Assembly (NCBI GenBank): GCA_016185145.1
Contig: JACPOB010000061.1
Coordinates: 1 to 64,000 of the forward strand
Reading direction: 5' to 3'
DNA from: Rhodospirillales bacterium
GTDB taxonomy: Bacteria; Pseudomonadota; Alphaproteobacteria; Reyranellales; Reyranellaceae
Length of the DNA: 64,000 bases
Positions 18,165 to 26,980 of the stretch are shown one piece after another. Position 1 is the first letter of the stretch. Each line of letters begins with the position of its first letter. The translations under genes were made by a program, and so were the position numbers. Below the pieces are notes generated by a model that saw nothing but the letters and a program-made list of their open reading frames with translations, was not told where the DNA came from and ran no database searches.

Positions 18165-19421
18165 ATGTCGGACGGATTGGTGATCGTCGGCGGCTCGTGT
18201 GCCGCGGTCCAGATCGCCGCGGCGGCGCGTCGGGCGGGGTACGCCGAGCCGATCAGGATGATCAGCGAGGAAGATGCGTTGCCGTACCAGCGGCCGCCGC
18301 TTTCCAAGGCCTTTCTCCTCGGCACCGCCGGCGAAAGGGACCTCCCTCTGCGCGGCGAGCCGTTCTACCGCGACCAGAGGATCGATCTGGAGCTGGGGGC
18401 GCGGGCCGAGGCCGTCGACCTGCGTTCGAGGGAGGTCGTGACTGCGCAAGGCCGCCGCCTTCGATTCGAGCGGCTCGCGCTCGCCGTCGGCGCACGGGCG
18501 CGAAAGCTCGACGTCCCCGGCGCGGACCATGCGGGCGTGTTCACGCTGCGTGACCTGTCCGATGCGGTCCGCTTGAAAGCCGCGCTCGCCGACGCCGAAA
18601 GCGTCGCGGTCGTCGGCGGCGGCTTCATCGGCCTCGAGGTGGCCGCTTCGGCCGCAAAGCTCGGCAAGCGGGTGACCGTGCTGGAAGCGCAGGACCGGCT
18701 GCTCGGCCGCACCTGCTCGCCGCTTCTTGCCGATTGGTTCCGGGACCTCCACGTCGGCCACGGCACGAGCGTCATGACCGGCGTCAACGTCGCCGCGTTG
18801 CGCGGGTCGGGCGGGTGCGTCCGATGGGTGGAGCTCGCGGACGGCCGGAAGGTCGCGGCCGACCTCGTCGTCGTCGGCGTGGGGGTCGCCCCGAACGACG
18901 AACTGGCGGCCCTTGCCGGCATCGACTGCGGCGACGGCATCGTCGTCGACCGCTTCGCCAAGACCTCGAACCCCATCGTCGTGGCGGCCGGCGACTGCAC
19001 GCGGTTTCCCTGTGCGTTCTCCGACGGGCTGCGGCGCATCGAATCGATACAAAACGCGACCGATCAAGCGCGGGCGGCGGCGGCGGCGGTGCTCGGGCGC
19101 GACGAGCCGCACCGGTCGCTCCCATGGTTCTGGTCCGATCAATACGATGCCAAGCTCCAGATGGCCGGCCTGTCGCAGGAACATGACGCCCATGTCGTCC
19201 GCGGCAGCCCCGCGTCGGGCAGGTTCTCCGTCTTCTACTACCGACGCCGCATGCTCATCGCGGTCGATTCGGTGAGCTGCCCGGCGGAGCACATGATCGT
19301 GCGCAAGCTGATCGCCGGACGGCTGTCGCCGACGCCGGCGCAGGCGAGCGACGTCGGCTTCGATCTGACGTCGCTGCTGCCCGCCGGCCCGTCTGCCACG
19401 GGGCACGTTCCGTCCGGCTGA
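18165..19421 (+). CDS. FAD-dependent ferredoxin reductase
   Basis: The 418-residue NAD(P)H:ferredoxin reductase belongs to the putidaredoxin reductase/BphA4 class. An N-terminal FAD site (VIVGGSCAAVQIA), the PYQRPPLSK segment, an NAD site (VAVVGGGFIGLEVA) and the AAGDCT second FAD motif are all present. It reduces the ferredoxin encoded one base upstream. As the only reductase in the island it probably serves the second oxygenase (19632-21406) as well, which has no electron-transfer genes of its own. Confidence 0.92.
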   Translation: MSDGLVIVGGSCAAVQIAAAARRAGYAEPIRMISEEDALPYQRPPLSKAFLLGTAGERDLPLRGEPFYRDQRIDLELGARAEAVDLRSREVVTAQGRRLRFERLALAVGARARKLDVPGADHAGVFTLRDLSDAVRLKAALADAESVAVVGGGFIGLEVAASAAKLGKRVTVLEAQDRLLGRTCSPLLADWFRDLHVGHGTSVMTGVNVAALRGSGGCVRWVELADGRKVAADLVVVGVGVAPNDELAALAGIDCGDGIVVDRFAKTSNPIVVAAGDCTRFPCAFSDGLRRIESIQNATDQARAAAAAVLGRDEPHRSLPWFWSDQYDAKLQMAGLSQEHDAHVVRGSPASGRFSVFYYRRRMLIAVDSVSCPAEHMIVRKLIAGRLSPTPAQASDVGFDLTSLLPAGPSATGHVPSG

Positions 19422-19471
19422 GACGGGTCGGCGGCGTGTCGATGGCTCGCCCGGCACCCTCGCCACGCCAT

Positions 19472-19490
19472 TATTTGTAATTTACAAATA
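19472..19490. promoter_or_regulatory. MarR-type operator upstream of the second Rieske operon
   Basis: TATTTGT and ACAAATA around AATTT form a perfect inverted repeat, identical in both arms to the site at 16471-16489. It lies 142-160 bp before the second oxygenase start. Confidence 0.75.
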
Positions 19491-19572
19491 TATAGTGCTA
19501 TGCGGGATCGCCGCTGTGGCATGCTTCGTGCCGCTTTGCACTCAGTAAAATAGCCATTTCTGCGAGGAGGCG

Positions 19573-19602
19573 TTGACTTATTGTGAACGTCGACTATTGT
19601 GA
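19573..19602 (+). promoter_or_regulatory. Probable sigma-70 promoter of the second Rieske operon
   Basis: TTGACT and TATTGT, 16 bp apart, fit -35 and -10 hexamers. The -10 lies about 30 bp before ATG 19632. TATTGTGA is repeated at 19579 and 19595 with a 16-bp period, so a regulator site may overlap the promoter. Confidence 0.5.
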
Positions 19603-19631
19603 TATACAAGAAATTGAGCAAGGGATGGGAG

Positions 19632-20912
19632 ATGGTTCGCGAGACCGCCCGCAAGGCTGAGGCGTCGATACGGATCGACGAGGCGCAAGGTCGCTTTCAG
19701 GTGGCCCGGGCAGCCTACCTCGACCCGGCCCTCTTCAAGGAAGAGATCGAAACGATCTTCTCGCGGTGCTGGCTGTTCGTCGGCCACGATTCGGAAATCC
19801 CCCAGGCGGGTGACTTCATCACGCGCAATATCGCGGGACGGCCGGTCATTTTCCTGCGCGACAAGGCCGGGAAGGTGCGCTGCTTTCTGAATGTCTGCCC
19901 CCATCGCGGTGCCCAGGTCACCCGGCAGCGACGCGGCAACGCGTCGAATTTCGTCTGCATGTATCATGGCTGGACATTTCAGAACACCGGAAGAGTCGTT
20001 GGAATCGCCGAGGCGGCGAACTACCAGAGCGGCTTCAACGCCGCCGGATGCAACGACCTGGTGGCGGTGCCGCGCTTCGACGAGTACCGCGGCCTGTGGT
20101 TCCTGAACTACGACGGCGGCGCCATCGGTCTCGTCGACTATCTCGCGGGGGCGCGAGAGCACATCGACATCGTGATGGACCAGGCCGAAGGCGGGATGAG
20201 GGTCATCGGCGAGGCGCTCGACTACAGCGCACGTGCCAACTGGAAACTCCTTGCCGAGAACAGCATGGATATCCTGCACGTGAACACGCTGCATCCGACC
20301 TATCTCGATCTCATCCGTACGAACTCCGCCGGCACCATGGTGCGCGGCAAGGTCGTCGGCGCGAGCGTCGACCTCGGCAACGGCCATTCCGTCGTCGAGC
20401 GCGAGGCTTCCTACGGCAGGCCGATCGCGCGCTGGATCCCGATCTGGGGCGAGGAGGCCAGGATCGAGATCGAGCGAATCCATGCCGGCCTGGTGGAGCG
20501 GTTCGGCGCCGAGCGGGCCCATCGAATGGCTCACAACACGCGTAACCTGCTCATCTTCCCGAGCCTGGTGATCAACGACATCATGTCGGTGACGCTGCGC
20601 ACGTTCCAGCCCGTGGCGACGGATTTCATGGAGATCAGCGCCTGGGCGATCGCTCCCGCCGAGGAGGCCGGCAAGCCGGCGATGAAGCGTCGCTTGACCA
20701 ACTTCCTCGAGTTTCTCGGGCCGGGCGGGTTCGCGACGCCCGACGACATCGAGGCTTTCGAATCCTGCCAGCGGGCCTACGGCGCGGCGCGGGAGGCGCC
20801 CTGGAACGATCTTTCCAAGGGATTTGGCCAGGAGCCGAGCGCCACTGACGAGTTGCCGCAGCGTGTGTTCTGGCTCGCCTGGCGCGACTGGCTATCGGGG
20901 CGCACGCCATGA
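19632..20912 (+). CDS. Rieske aromatic-ring-hydroxylating dioxygenase, alpha subunit
   Basis: This 426-residue large subunit has its Rieske site at C89-P-H91-RG and C109-M-Y-H112-GW and its mononuclear iron site at D213xxH216xxxxH221 (SMDILHVNTLHP). It is of the alpha-beta class (biphenyl/benzoate/salicylate-type oxygenases) and is paired with a beta subunit gene overlapping its stop. It introduces molecular oxygen into an aromatic ring, often giving a cis-diol; an SDR downstream could re-aromatise this. ATG 19632 is used rather than an upstream GTG at 19599, because the GTG overlaps the predicted promoter. Confidence 0.9.
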   Translation: MVRETARKAEASIRIDEAQGRFQVARAAYLDPALFKEEIETIFSRCWLFVGHDSEIPQAGDFITRNIAGRPVIFLRDKAGKVRCFLNVCPHRGAQVTRQRRGNASNFVCMYHGWTFQNTGRVVGIAEAANYQSGFNAAGCNDLVAVPRFDEYRGLWFLNYDGGAIGLVDYLAGAREHIDIVMDQAEGGMRVIGEALDYSARANWKLLAENSMDILHVNTLHPTYLDLIRTNSAGTMVRGKVVGASVDLGNGHSVVEREASYGRPIARWIPIWGEEARIEIERIHAGLVERFGAERAHRMAHNTRNLLIFPSLVINDIMSVTLRTFQPVATDFMEISAWAIAPAEEAGKPAMKRRLTNFLEFLGPGGFATPDDIEAFESCQRAYGAAREAPWNDLSKGFGQEPSATDELPQRVFWLAWRDWLSGRTP

Positions 20913-21406
20913 GCGGCCGGCTCGACGCCATCGCGCGCACGGAGGTGGAGGACTTCCTGATCCACGAAGCCGCGCTGCTCAACGAGTGGCGGCTCGAGGA
21001 GTGGGTGGCGCTTTTTGCCGAGGAGGGGACCTATCTGGTGCCCAACGTTGCCGGCGATCCGTACGCTTCGCCGGACTCCACGCTCTACCTCATAGCCGAC
21101 GATCACTATCACCTGGTCGAGCGAGTCAAGAGACTGGGGAAGAAGACGGCGCATGCCGAGCAGCCGCGGTCGGCCACCAGGCGACTGGTGAGCAATGTCA
21201 GGATCCTGGCGCGCAGCGTCGAGGAGGTCCGGGTCGAAGCCAGCTTCGTGACCTATCGCGTCAATCAAGGCGTCACCGACATCTATTTCGGGCGCCACGA
21301 ATACGTGCTGGTCGAGCGTGGCGATGCACTGCGCATCCTGGAGAAACGGACGATTCTCGATACCGACGCATTGCGGCCCCAGGGCCGGCTCTCGATCATC
21401 GTGTGA
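20909..21406 (+). CDS. Aromatic-ring-hydroxylating dioxygenase, beta subunit
   Basis: The 165-residue small subunit of the SnoaL-like/NTF2 fold has the usual opening (EVEDFLIHEAALLNEWRLEEWVALFAEEGTYLVP) and the SATRRLVSNVRI and VTDIYFGRHEYVLVE strands. It has a structural role in the alpha3beta3 dioxygenase and no active-site residues. It is coupled to the alpha gene by an ATGA overlap. Confidence 0.92.
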   Translation: MSGRLDAIARTEVEDFLIHEAALLNEWRLEEWVALFAEEGTYLVPNVAGDPYASPDSTLYLIADDHYHLVERVKRLGKKTAHAEQPRSATRRLVSNVRILARSVEEVRVEASFVTYRVNQGVTDIYFGRHEYVLVERGDALRILEKRTILDTDALRPQGRLSIIV

Positions 21407-21413
21407 GGCGCGC

Positions 21414-23135
21414 ATGATGCAAGGCCCCTTCCAGAACCGCACGGTCGGCGAGGCGCTCCTGAGACTTCTTGCGTCGCGCGGCATCGAGCACGTCTTCGCG
21501 AACGCGGGCACGGACTTCGCTCCGCTCATCGAGGCATGGGTCCGCGGCGCCATGACCGGCGTGCCCATGCCGAAGCCGATCACGGCACCCCACGAGAACG
21601 TCGCCATCGCCATGGCGCTCGGCCATTGGATGGTCAGCGGCCGCGCCCAGGCCGTGATGGTGCATGTGAACGTCGGAACGGCCAATACGATCTGCGGCCT
21701 GCTGAATGCCGCACGGATGAATGCGCCGATCCTGATGATGGCCGGGCGCACGCCGATCACCGAAACCGGGCTGGAGGGCAGCCGGAACATCCACATCCAC
21801 TGGACACAGGAGATGTTCGACCAGGCCGGGCTCGTGCGTGAGGCGGTCAAGTGGGACTATGAGCTGCGCACCGGCGTGCAAGTGGAAACCGTCGTCGACC
21901 GCGCGCTTGCGGTGTCCGGCACCGCACCGGCCGGACCGGTCTACCTGATGTTGCCGCGCGAAGTGCTCGCCGCGCCGCTGGGGGCGCTCGCCTACCAGGA
22001 GCCGACGCGCCTCGCCATAGCATCCCTCCCGCGCCCCGATCCGGCGGCGATAGAGGAGCTTGCGAGGCTCTTCCACGCCGCAGAGCGGCCCGTGATCGTC
22101 ACGAGTCGCATGGGCTTCGAAGAGGGCGGCGTGGCGGCCCTCGGCTGCTTTGCGGATCGCTTCGCCGTCCCCGTGGTGCAGTACGTCCCGCAATGCCTAT
22201 GCCTGCCGGACAGCCACCCGATGCATGTCGGCTACGACCCCGCGCCATGGCTGCGCGAGGCCGATCTGGTTGTCGTGCTGGAATGCGCCGTTCCCTGGAT
22301 CCCCGTCCAGGTGCAGCCGCCGGCGTCCGCGAAGGTCGTGCATGCCGGCGTCGATCCCTTGTACCAGCGCTTGCCGATTCGCGGGTTCGCCTGCGATCTC
22401 GCGATCACCGCGACCGCCGGGTCGACGGTGCGAGCGGTCGATGCTGCGCTCTCCGGGGTCGAGGGCGGAATGAAAGGACGCATCGCCGCCCGACGGGCAC
22501 GGGTCGCCGCCTTCAGGGCCGAACGGCGACGCAGGCGCGAGGCGCTGCTGGCCGACGTGGGCGACCGCGCGACGAATCACCCGGCCTGGATCACGCACTG
22601 CATCGAAGAGGCCTGTGGCGAGGATGCCATCCTGTTGCGGGAGGCGCCGCAGTTCTCGCTCGATTACCTGCGCCGGGAGCACGAGGGAACATTCTTCTCG
22701 GCGGGTGCCGCCGGAGGATTGGGCTGGGGCCTGGGCGCCGCGATCGGGGCGAAACTCGCGGCTCCCGAGCGGTTGGTGGCGACCGTCGTGGGTGACGGCT
22801 CGTACATGTTCGGTACGCCGGTTGCGGCCCACTACGCCGCGCTCGAGCAGAAAGCCCCGTTCCTGACCGTGATCATGGACAATCAAAGATGGAACGAGGT
22901 CGGCGCAGCGACGCGCCATCTATATCCGGAGGGCGAGGCGGCGCGAAATCCGGCGCTCGAGCCCCTGACCTACTTCGACAAGTCGCTGAAGCTGGAAAAG
23001 ACGGTGGAGACCGTGGGCGGGTGGTCCGAGCGGGTCACCGCCGCCGCCGCGCTTCCGAAGGCGATGGAGCGGGCGGTGCGGGCCGTCAAGGAAGAAGGCC
23101 GCCAAGCCGTGCTCGATGTCGTCTGCGCGGGGTAA
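21414..23135 (+). CDS. Thiamine-diphosphate-dependent enzyme of the acetolactate synthase/benzoylformate decarboxylase superfamily
   Basis: The 573-residue protein has the activating glutamate E61 in APHENVA. The C-terminal ThDP-binding motif is GDGSYMFG with DNQRWNE in place of the common NN. The central domain resembles the acetolactate synthase fold but lacks an obvious FAD segment. Such enzymes decarboxylate 2-keto acids or cleave or form carbon-carbon bonds. It follows the dioxygenase beta gene by 7 bp, so it probably works on a ring-cleavage or side-chain keto acid of the same pathway. The reaction is not assignable from sequence. Confidence 0.82.
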   Translation: MMQGPFQNRTVGEALLRLLASRGIEHVFANAGTDFAPLIEAWVRGAMTGVPMPKPITAPHENVAIAMALGHWMVSGRAQAVMVHVNVGTANTICGLLNAARMNAPILMMAGRTPITETGLEGSRNIHIHWTQEMFDQAGLVREAVKWDYELRTGVQVETVVDRALAVSGTAPAGPVYLMLPREVLAAPLGALAYQEPTRLAIASLPRPDPAAIEELARLFHAAERPVIVTSRMGFEEGGVAALGCFADRFAVPVVQYVPQCLCLPDSHPMHVGYDPAPWLREADLVVVLECAVPWIPVQVQPPASAKVVHAGVDPLYQRLPIRGFACDLAITATAGSTVRAVDAALSGVEGGMKGRIAARRARVAAFRAERRRRREALLADVGDRATNHPAWITHCIEEACGEDAILLREAPQFSLDYLRREHEGTFFSAGAAGGLGWGLGAAIGAKLAAPERLVATVVGDGSYMFGTPVAAHYAALEQKAPFLTVIMDNQRWNEVGAATRHLYPEGEAARNPALEPLTYFDKSLKLEKTVETVGGWSERVTAAAALPKAMERAVRAVKEEGRQAVLDVVCAG

Positions 23136-23138
23136 GCG

Positions 23139-24125
23139 ATGTCACCTTCTACAACCATCCTCGGCGGTGTAGCCGTTCTCGCCGTCGCGACCATCCTGTC
23201 GCTCGGGCAGGTCGCTCTCGCGCAGCCGTATCCGTCGCAGCCGATCAAGCTGGTCAACGGATTCCCGCCCGGAGGCGGCCCCGACACACTGGCCCGACAG
23301 CTTGCCGATGCGCTGACCAAGCGGCTGGGGGTGAGCGTCATCGTCGACAATCGAGCCGGCGCGACGGGCACGATCGGCGCCGCGGCGGTCGCGCGAGCGG
23401 CACCGGACGGCTACACGCTTCTGTTCGGCGTGGCCGCGAACCTGGTGGTCGGCCCGGCGACCTTGAAGAACGTCCCGTACGATCCCGTCGGGTCTTTCAC
23501 GCCCGTCATTGAAATCGCTCGCGGCCCGTATGTCCTGCTCGCATCGACGAAGCTTGCCGTGCGTTCGGTGCCGGATCTGATCGAAGAGGCGCGGCGCCAA
23601 CCCGGCAAGCTCAACTATGGTTCGGTCGGCCCCGGGAGTCCGCATCAGTACGCCGCCGAGCTGCTCAAGAAGCTCGCCGACATCGATATCGTGCATGTGC
23701 CCTACAGGGGCGGGGGACCGGCCTATATCGGCTTTCACGCCGGCGACATCCAATTGATGTTCGACAGCATGCCCGGCCCGGAGGCCGCCCTGCAGGCGGG
23801 CACGGTGCGTCCGCTGGCGGTGACCGGCAACCGGCGGATCGGCACTTTGCCCGACGTTCCGACATTCAGCGAAGTCGGACTGGCGGGCATGGACATCAGC
23901 TTCATGTTCGGCGTGATGGCGCCGGCGAACACGCCGCAGCCGATCATCGCCAAGCTGAACGCCGCCATCACCGATGCGCTGCGAGATCCCGACATTCGGG
24001 CAACGCTCGCCCGCCAGGCCGTCGAGCCCTCGCCCGGTTCGCCCGAAGAATTCGGGGCTCTGGTCGCCAGGGAGTTCAAGCGCTGGACGGAGATCGTCGA
24101 GCAGACCGGCTTCCGCCCCGAGTAG
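23139..24125 (+). CDS. Bug/TctC-family periplasmic solute receptor
   Basis: The 328-residue receptor has a signal peptide ending ALAQ and the Bug opening PYPSQPIKLVNGFPPGGGPDT, followed by NRAGATGTIGAAAVARAAPDGYTLLFG and VPYRGGGPAYIGF. It lies 3 bp after the ThDP gene, within the catabolic operon. It probably captures the pathway substrate in the periplasm or acts as a sensor. No membrane partner (TctA/TctB) is present nearby. Confidence 0.9.
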   Translation: MSPSTTILGGVAVLAVATILSLGQVALAQPYPSQPIKLVNGFPPGGGPDTLARQLADALTKRLGVSVIVDNRAGATGTIGAAAVARAAPDGYTLLFGVAANLVVGPATLKNVPYDPVGSFTPVIEIARGPYVLLASTKLAVRSVPDLIEEARRQPGKLNYGSVGPGSPHQYAAELLKKLADIDIVHVPYRGGGPAYIGFHAGDIQLMFDSMPGPEAALQAGTVRPLAVTGNRRIGTLPDVPTFSEVGLAGMDISFMFGVMAPANTPQPIIAKLNAAITDALRDPDIRATLARQAVEPSPGSPEEFGALVAREFKRWTEIVEQTGFRPE

Positions 24126-24154
24126 GAGCAGCCCACACCAAGGAAGGAGCGGCA

Positions 24155-24982
24155 ATGAAAGGCATCAAGGGTAGAACCGTAATCGTCACCGGCGGGGCAA
24201 ACGGGCTGGGCGCCGGGCTCGTGAGCGCGTTTGCCGCGGCGGGCGCCAACGTGGTTTCGGCCGACATCGACGAGGCCCGAGGCGCCGCGGTCGTCGCCGG
24301 TCTCGGCGACAATACCGCCTTTCATCGCACGGACCTGCAAAGCGACGTCGACATCGAGCGACTCGTCGGCTTCACGGCCGAGAGATTCGGCGGCATCGAC
24401 TTCCTGGTGTGCGCCGCCTGCACCTACGCCGACGCGGGAGGAGAAGCAGACCGCGCCGCCTGGCGGACGGCATTCGACATCAACCTGTTCGGTCATATCG
24501 TGCTCATGCGCATGGCCTTGCCGCACCTGCGCAAGTCCGAGTGGCCTTCGATCGTGAACTTCTCCAGCGAAGCGGCCCATGTCGGCCTGTCGGCGCGCTG
24601 GGTCTATCCGGCGACCAAGGCCGCGATAGAACAGGTCACCCGCAGCCAGGCGATGGATCTGGCCAAGGACGGGATCAGGGTCAACTCGGTCATGCCCGGC
24701 TGGACAGCGAAGCCGTGGCAGGAGACCGCCCCGCAGGAAGTCAAGGATCAGTACGCCTACTGGGCCAATCGTCTGCACATGCTGGGTCGGCTGGGCCGGA
24801 TCGACGAGGTCGCCGATGCGGTGCTCTTCCTGTGCTCGGAGCACGCCGGTTTCATGACGGGCAGCTGTCTGCATGTCGACGGAGGCCACAGCGCGATGGG
24901 GCCGCAGGGCCGCGACGTCGTGCTGCCGACGACCTTGCGCAAGGGGACGAAGGCGGCCCAGCCTTCGAAGGTGACTTCATGA
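24155..24982 (+). CDS. SDR-family oxidoreductase
   Basis: The 275-residue classical SDR has the cofactor motif TGGANGLGAG, the active-site serine in VNFSSEAA, and the catalytic pair YPATK. It is thus a competent NAD(P)-dependent dehydrogenase. Position after a ring-hydroxylating dioxygenase suggests a cis-dihydrodiol dehydrogenase, but sequence alone supports only the family. GGAAGGAG lies upstream. The stop overlaps the start of the next receptor gene (ATGA). Confidence 0.88.
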   Translation: MKGIKGRTVIVTGGANGLGAGLVSAFAAAGANVVSADIDEARGAAVVAGLGDNTAFHRTDLQSDVDIERLVGFTAERFGGIDFLVCAACTYADAGGEADRAAWRTAFDINLFGHIVLMRMALPHLRKSEWPSIVNFSSEAAHVGLSARWVYPATKAAIEQVTRSQAMDLAKDGIRVNSVMPGWTAKPWQETAPQEVKDQYAYWANRLHMLGRLGRIDEVADAVLFLCSEHAGFMTGSCLHVDGGHSAMGPQGRDVVLPTTLRKGTKAAQPSKVTS

Positions 24983-25950
24983 TGAAGCGTCGACTCGTCG
25001 TTCCCGCGCTCCTGGCTCTCGCCTCGGCATGTGCGGTCCCGTCCGCCAAGGCTCAGAGCTATCCGTCGCGCCCGATCACGCTGGTCGTGCCGTTCCCGGC
25101 CGGAGGGTCCGTCGACGTGATGGCGAGGGAGATCGCGGCCGGGCTCGGTCGGCAGCTCAAGCAGGTCGTCATCGTCGACAACAAGGCCGGCGCCGGGGGA
25201 ACGATCGGAAGCGCCGCCGTCGCCAACGCCGCGCCGGACGGCTACACGCTCCTGTTCGGGACGACGAGCGCGCTCGCGGTCGCTCCCGCCCTGTACAGCA
25301 AGGTGGCCTACGATCCACTGAAGTCGTTCGTGCCGATCATCGAGGCCACGCGCGGCCCGTTCGTGATCTCGGTCCGGCCTACGCTGCCGGTGCGCGACCT
25401 GAAGGAATTGATCGAGTACGCGAAGAAGAACCCCGGCAAGCTCAACGGCGGCTCGGCGGGACTGGGAAGCGTGCATCACCTCTCGCTCGAGATGTTCAAG
25501 CAAGCCGCCGGCGTGGATATCGTGCATGTCCCCTTCAAGGGCGGCGCGCCGGCGTGGGCCGCGCTCCTGAGCGAGGACATCGACATCGTCTTCGACAGCA
25601 TGCCGGGTCCGCTGCTGTTTCCGGGGCGGGTCAAGCCGCTGGCCGTGGCAGGTCCCAGCCGACTGGCCAAGTTGCCCGACGTGCCGACATTTGCCGAGGG
25701 CGGACTGCCGGACGTCTCGGCCGTCTTCTTCTGGGCAATACTCGCGCCTGCGGGAACGCCGCCGGCGATCGTGAAGACGCTCAATGCCGCCCTGAACGAC
25801 GTGCTCCGCGATCCCAAGGTCAAGGAGGCATTCGTCAATCAAAGCATGGAGACCACGCCCGGCACAGCCGAGGAGATCGCCCGCTTCATGGCCGACGACA
25901 TCCCGCGGTGGCGGGCTGCCGTCGAAAGAGCCGGTCTCAAGCAGGAGTAA
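24979..25950 (+). CDS. Bug/TctC-family periplasmic solute receptor
   Basis: The 323-residue receptor has a signal peptide (MMKRRLVVPALLALASACAVPSAKA by eye) and the core SYPSRPITLVVPFPAGGSVDVM, then NKAGAGGTIGSAAVANAAPDGYTLLFG and VPFKGGAPAWAALL. It is clearly paralogous to the receptor at 23139-24125. Having two receptors in one operon suggests uptake or sensing of two related ligands. The ATGA overlap with the SDR gene shows co-translation. Confidence 0.9.
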   Translation: MMKRRLVVPALLALASACAVPSAKAQSYPSRPITLVVPFPAGGSVDVMAREIAAGLGRQLKQVVIVDNKAGAGGTIGSAAVANAAPDGYTLLFGTTSALAVAPALYSKVAYDPLKSFVPIIEATRGPFVISVRPTLPVRDLKELIEYAKKNPGKLNGGSAGLGSVHHLSLEMFKQAAGVDIVHVPFKGGAPAWAALLSEDIDIVFDSMPGPLLFPGRVKPLAVAGPSRLAKLPDVPTFAEGGLPDVSAVFFWAILAPAGTPPAIVKTLNAALNDVLRDPKVKEAFVNQSMETTPGTAEEIARFMADDIPRWRAAVERAGLKQE

Positions 25951-26005
25951 TGCGCCCGGCGGCGAGGCCGGGCGGGAATGGTGATGACGAGGCGGAGAAG
26001 CGAGG

Positions 26006-26980
26006 ATGCTTCAATACAGTTACCGGCCGAACTTCCCGCCGACGCGACGGTCGCGCACCGCCGCTGATCAGGCCTGGGTCGACTACGATCCGATCGTCGA
26101 TCGTCCGCCCTTGAGATGGCCGAACGACGCCAATCTCGCGGTGCTGGTCTGTCCGGCGATCCTCGACTACGAGTTCGTTCCGCCGGAGGATCCCTGGCTC
26201 AATCCGTGGGCGCGCACGCCCGCGCCGGACGTGCTCGGCTTCAGTCGCCAGGAGTTCGGCAACCGGGTGGGTTTCTGGCGCGTTCTCAAGCTGCTCGACA
26301 GGTTCGCGATCCGTCCCAGCGCGGTCGTGAACGCCGATGCGCTCGTGCGCTACCCCGACATCGTCGCAGCGATCAAGGAACGCATGTGGGATGTCCTCGG
26401 GCACGGGATGTCGAACACGCGATTCATCTACGATTACGACGAAGCCGCCGAACGCGCATACTACCGCATCATGCTCGACCGGGTGGAAACGCTCACCGGC
26501 GTGCGCATGAAGGGGATGGGCGGCTCCGGCCCCCAGGCCGGCACCGAGAACACCTGCGATCTGCTGGCGGAAGCCGGCTTTCTCTATCAGGGCGACTGGT
26601 ACATGGACGATCAACCGTTCCCGTTGCGCGTGCGCAGCGGACGATTGATCGCCATGCCGTATCCGGCCGACATGATGAACGACGTCACCGCGCTGGCTTG
26701 GGCCGAGGCCGACGCATATTGCGACGCCGTCAAGGCGCAGTTCGATCGCCTGTATCGCGAGGGGGAGACCAGCGGCCGCGTCCTGACCCTCGCCCTGCAT
26801 CCCGCCCTCATCGGCCAACCGCAGCGCATCGGGCAGCTCGAGCGCATCCTCGACTACATCACATCGTTCCCGAAGATCTGGCAGGCGACCGGTGCCGAGA
26901 TCGCGGAGCACTACATGGCCAACTACCATGACGACGCGCTGAGGCGTCTCGACCGACGCCGGGGGGCGGGATTGCCATGA
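26006..26980 (+). CDS. NodB-fold hydrolase, PuuE (allantoinase)-like
   Basis: This 324-residue protein would usually be labelled polysaccharide deacetylase. The metal-site pattern is not the chitin-deacetylase HxxxH: it has GHGMSNTRF after DVL and a late LHPALIGQPQRI, both as in PuuE-type allantoinases and cyclic-imide or ureide hydrolases. It has no signal peptide, so it is cytoplasmic, which also speaks against a polysaccharide substrate. It follows a Bug receptor by 55 bp and overlaps the start of a second NodB gene. A C-N hydrolase acting on a cyclic amide is my best inference. Confidence 0.8.
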   Translation: MLQYSYRPNFPPTRRSRTAADQAWVDYDPIVDRPPLRWPNDANLAVLVCPAILDYEFVPPEDPWLNPWARTPAPDVLGFSRQEFGNRVGFWRVLKLLDRFAIRPSAVVNADALVRYPDIVAAIKERMWDVLGHGMSNTRFIYDYDEAAERAYYRIMLDRVETLTGVRMKGMGGSGPQAGTENTCDLLAEAGFLYQGDWYMDDQPFPLRVRSGRLIAMPYPADMMNDVTALAWAEADAYCDAVKAQFDRLYREGETSGRVLTLALHPALIGQPQRIGQLERILDYITSFPKIWQATGAEIAEHYMANYHDDALRRLDRRRGAGLP

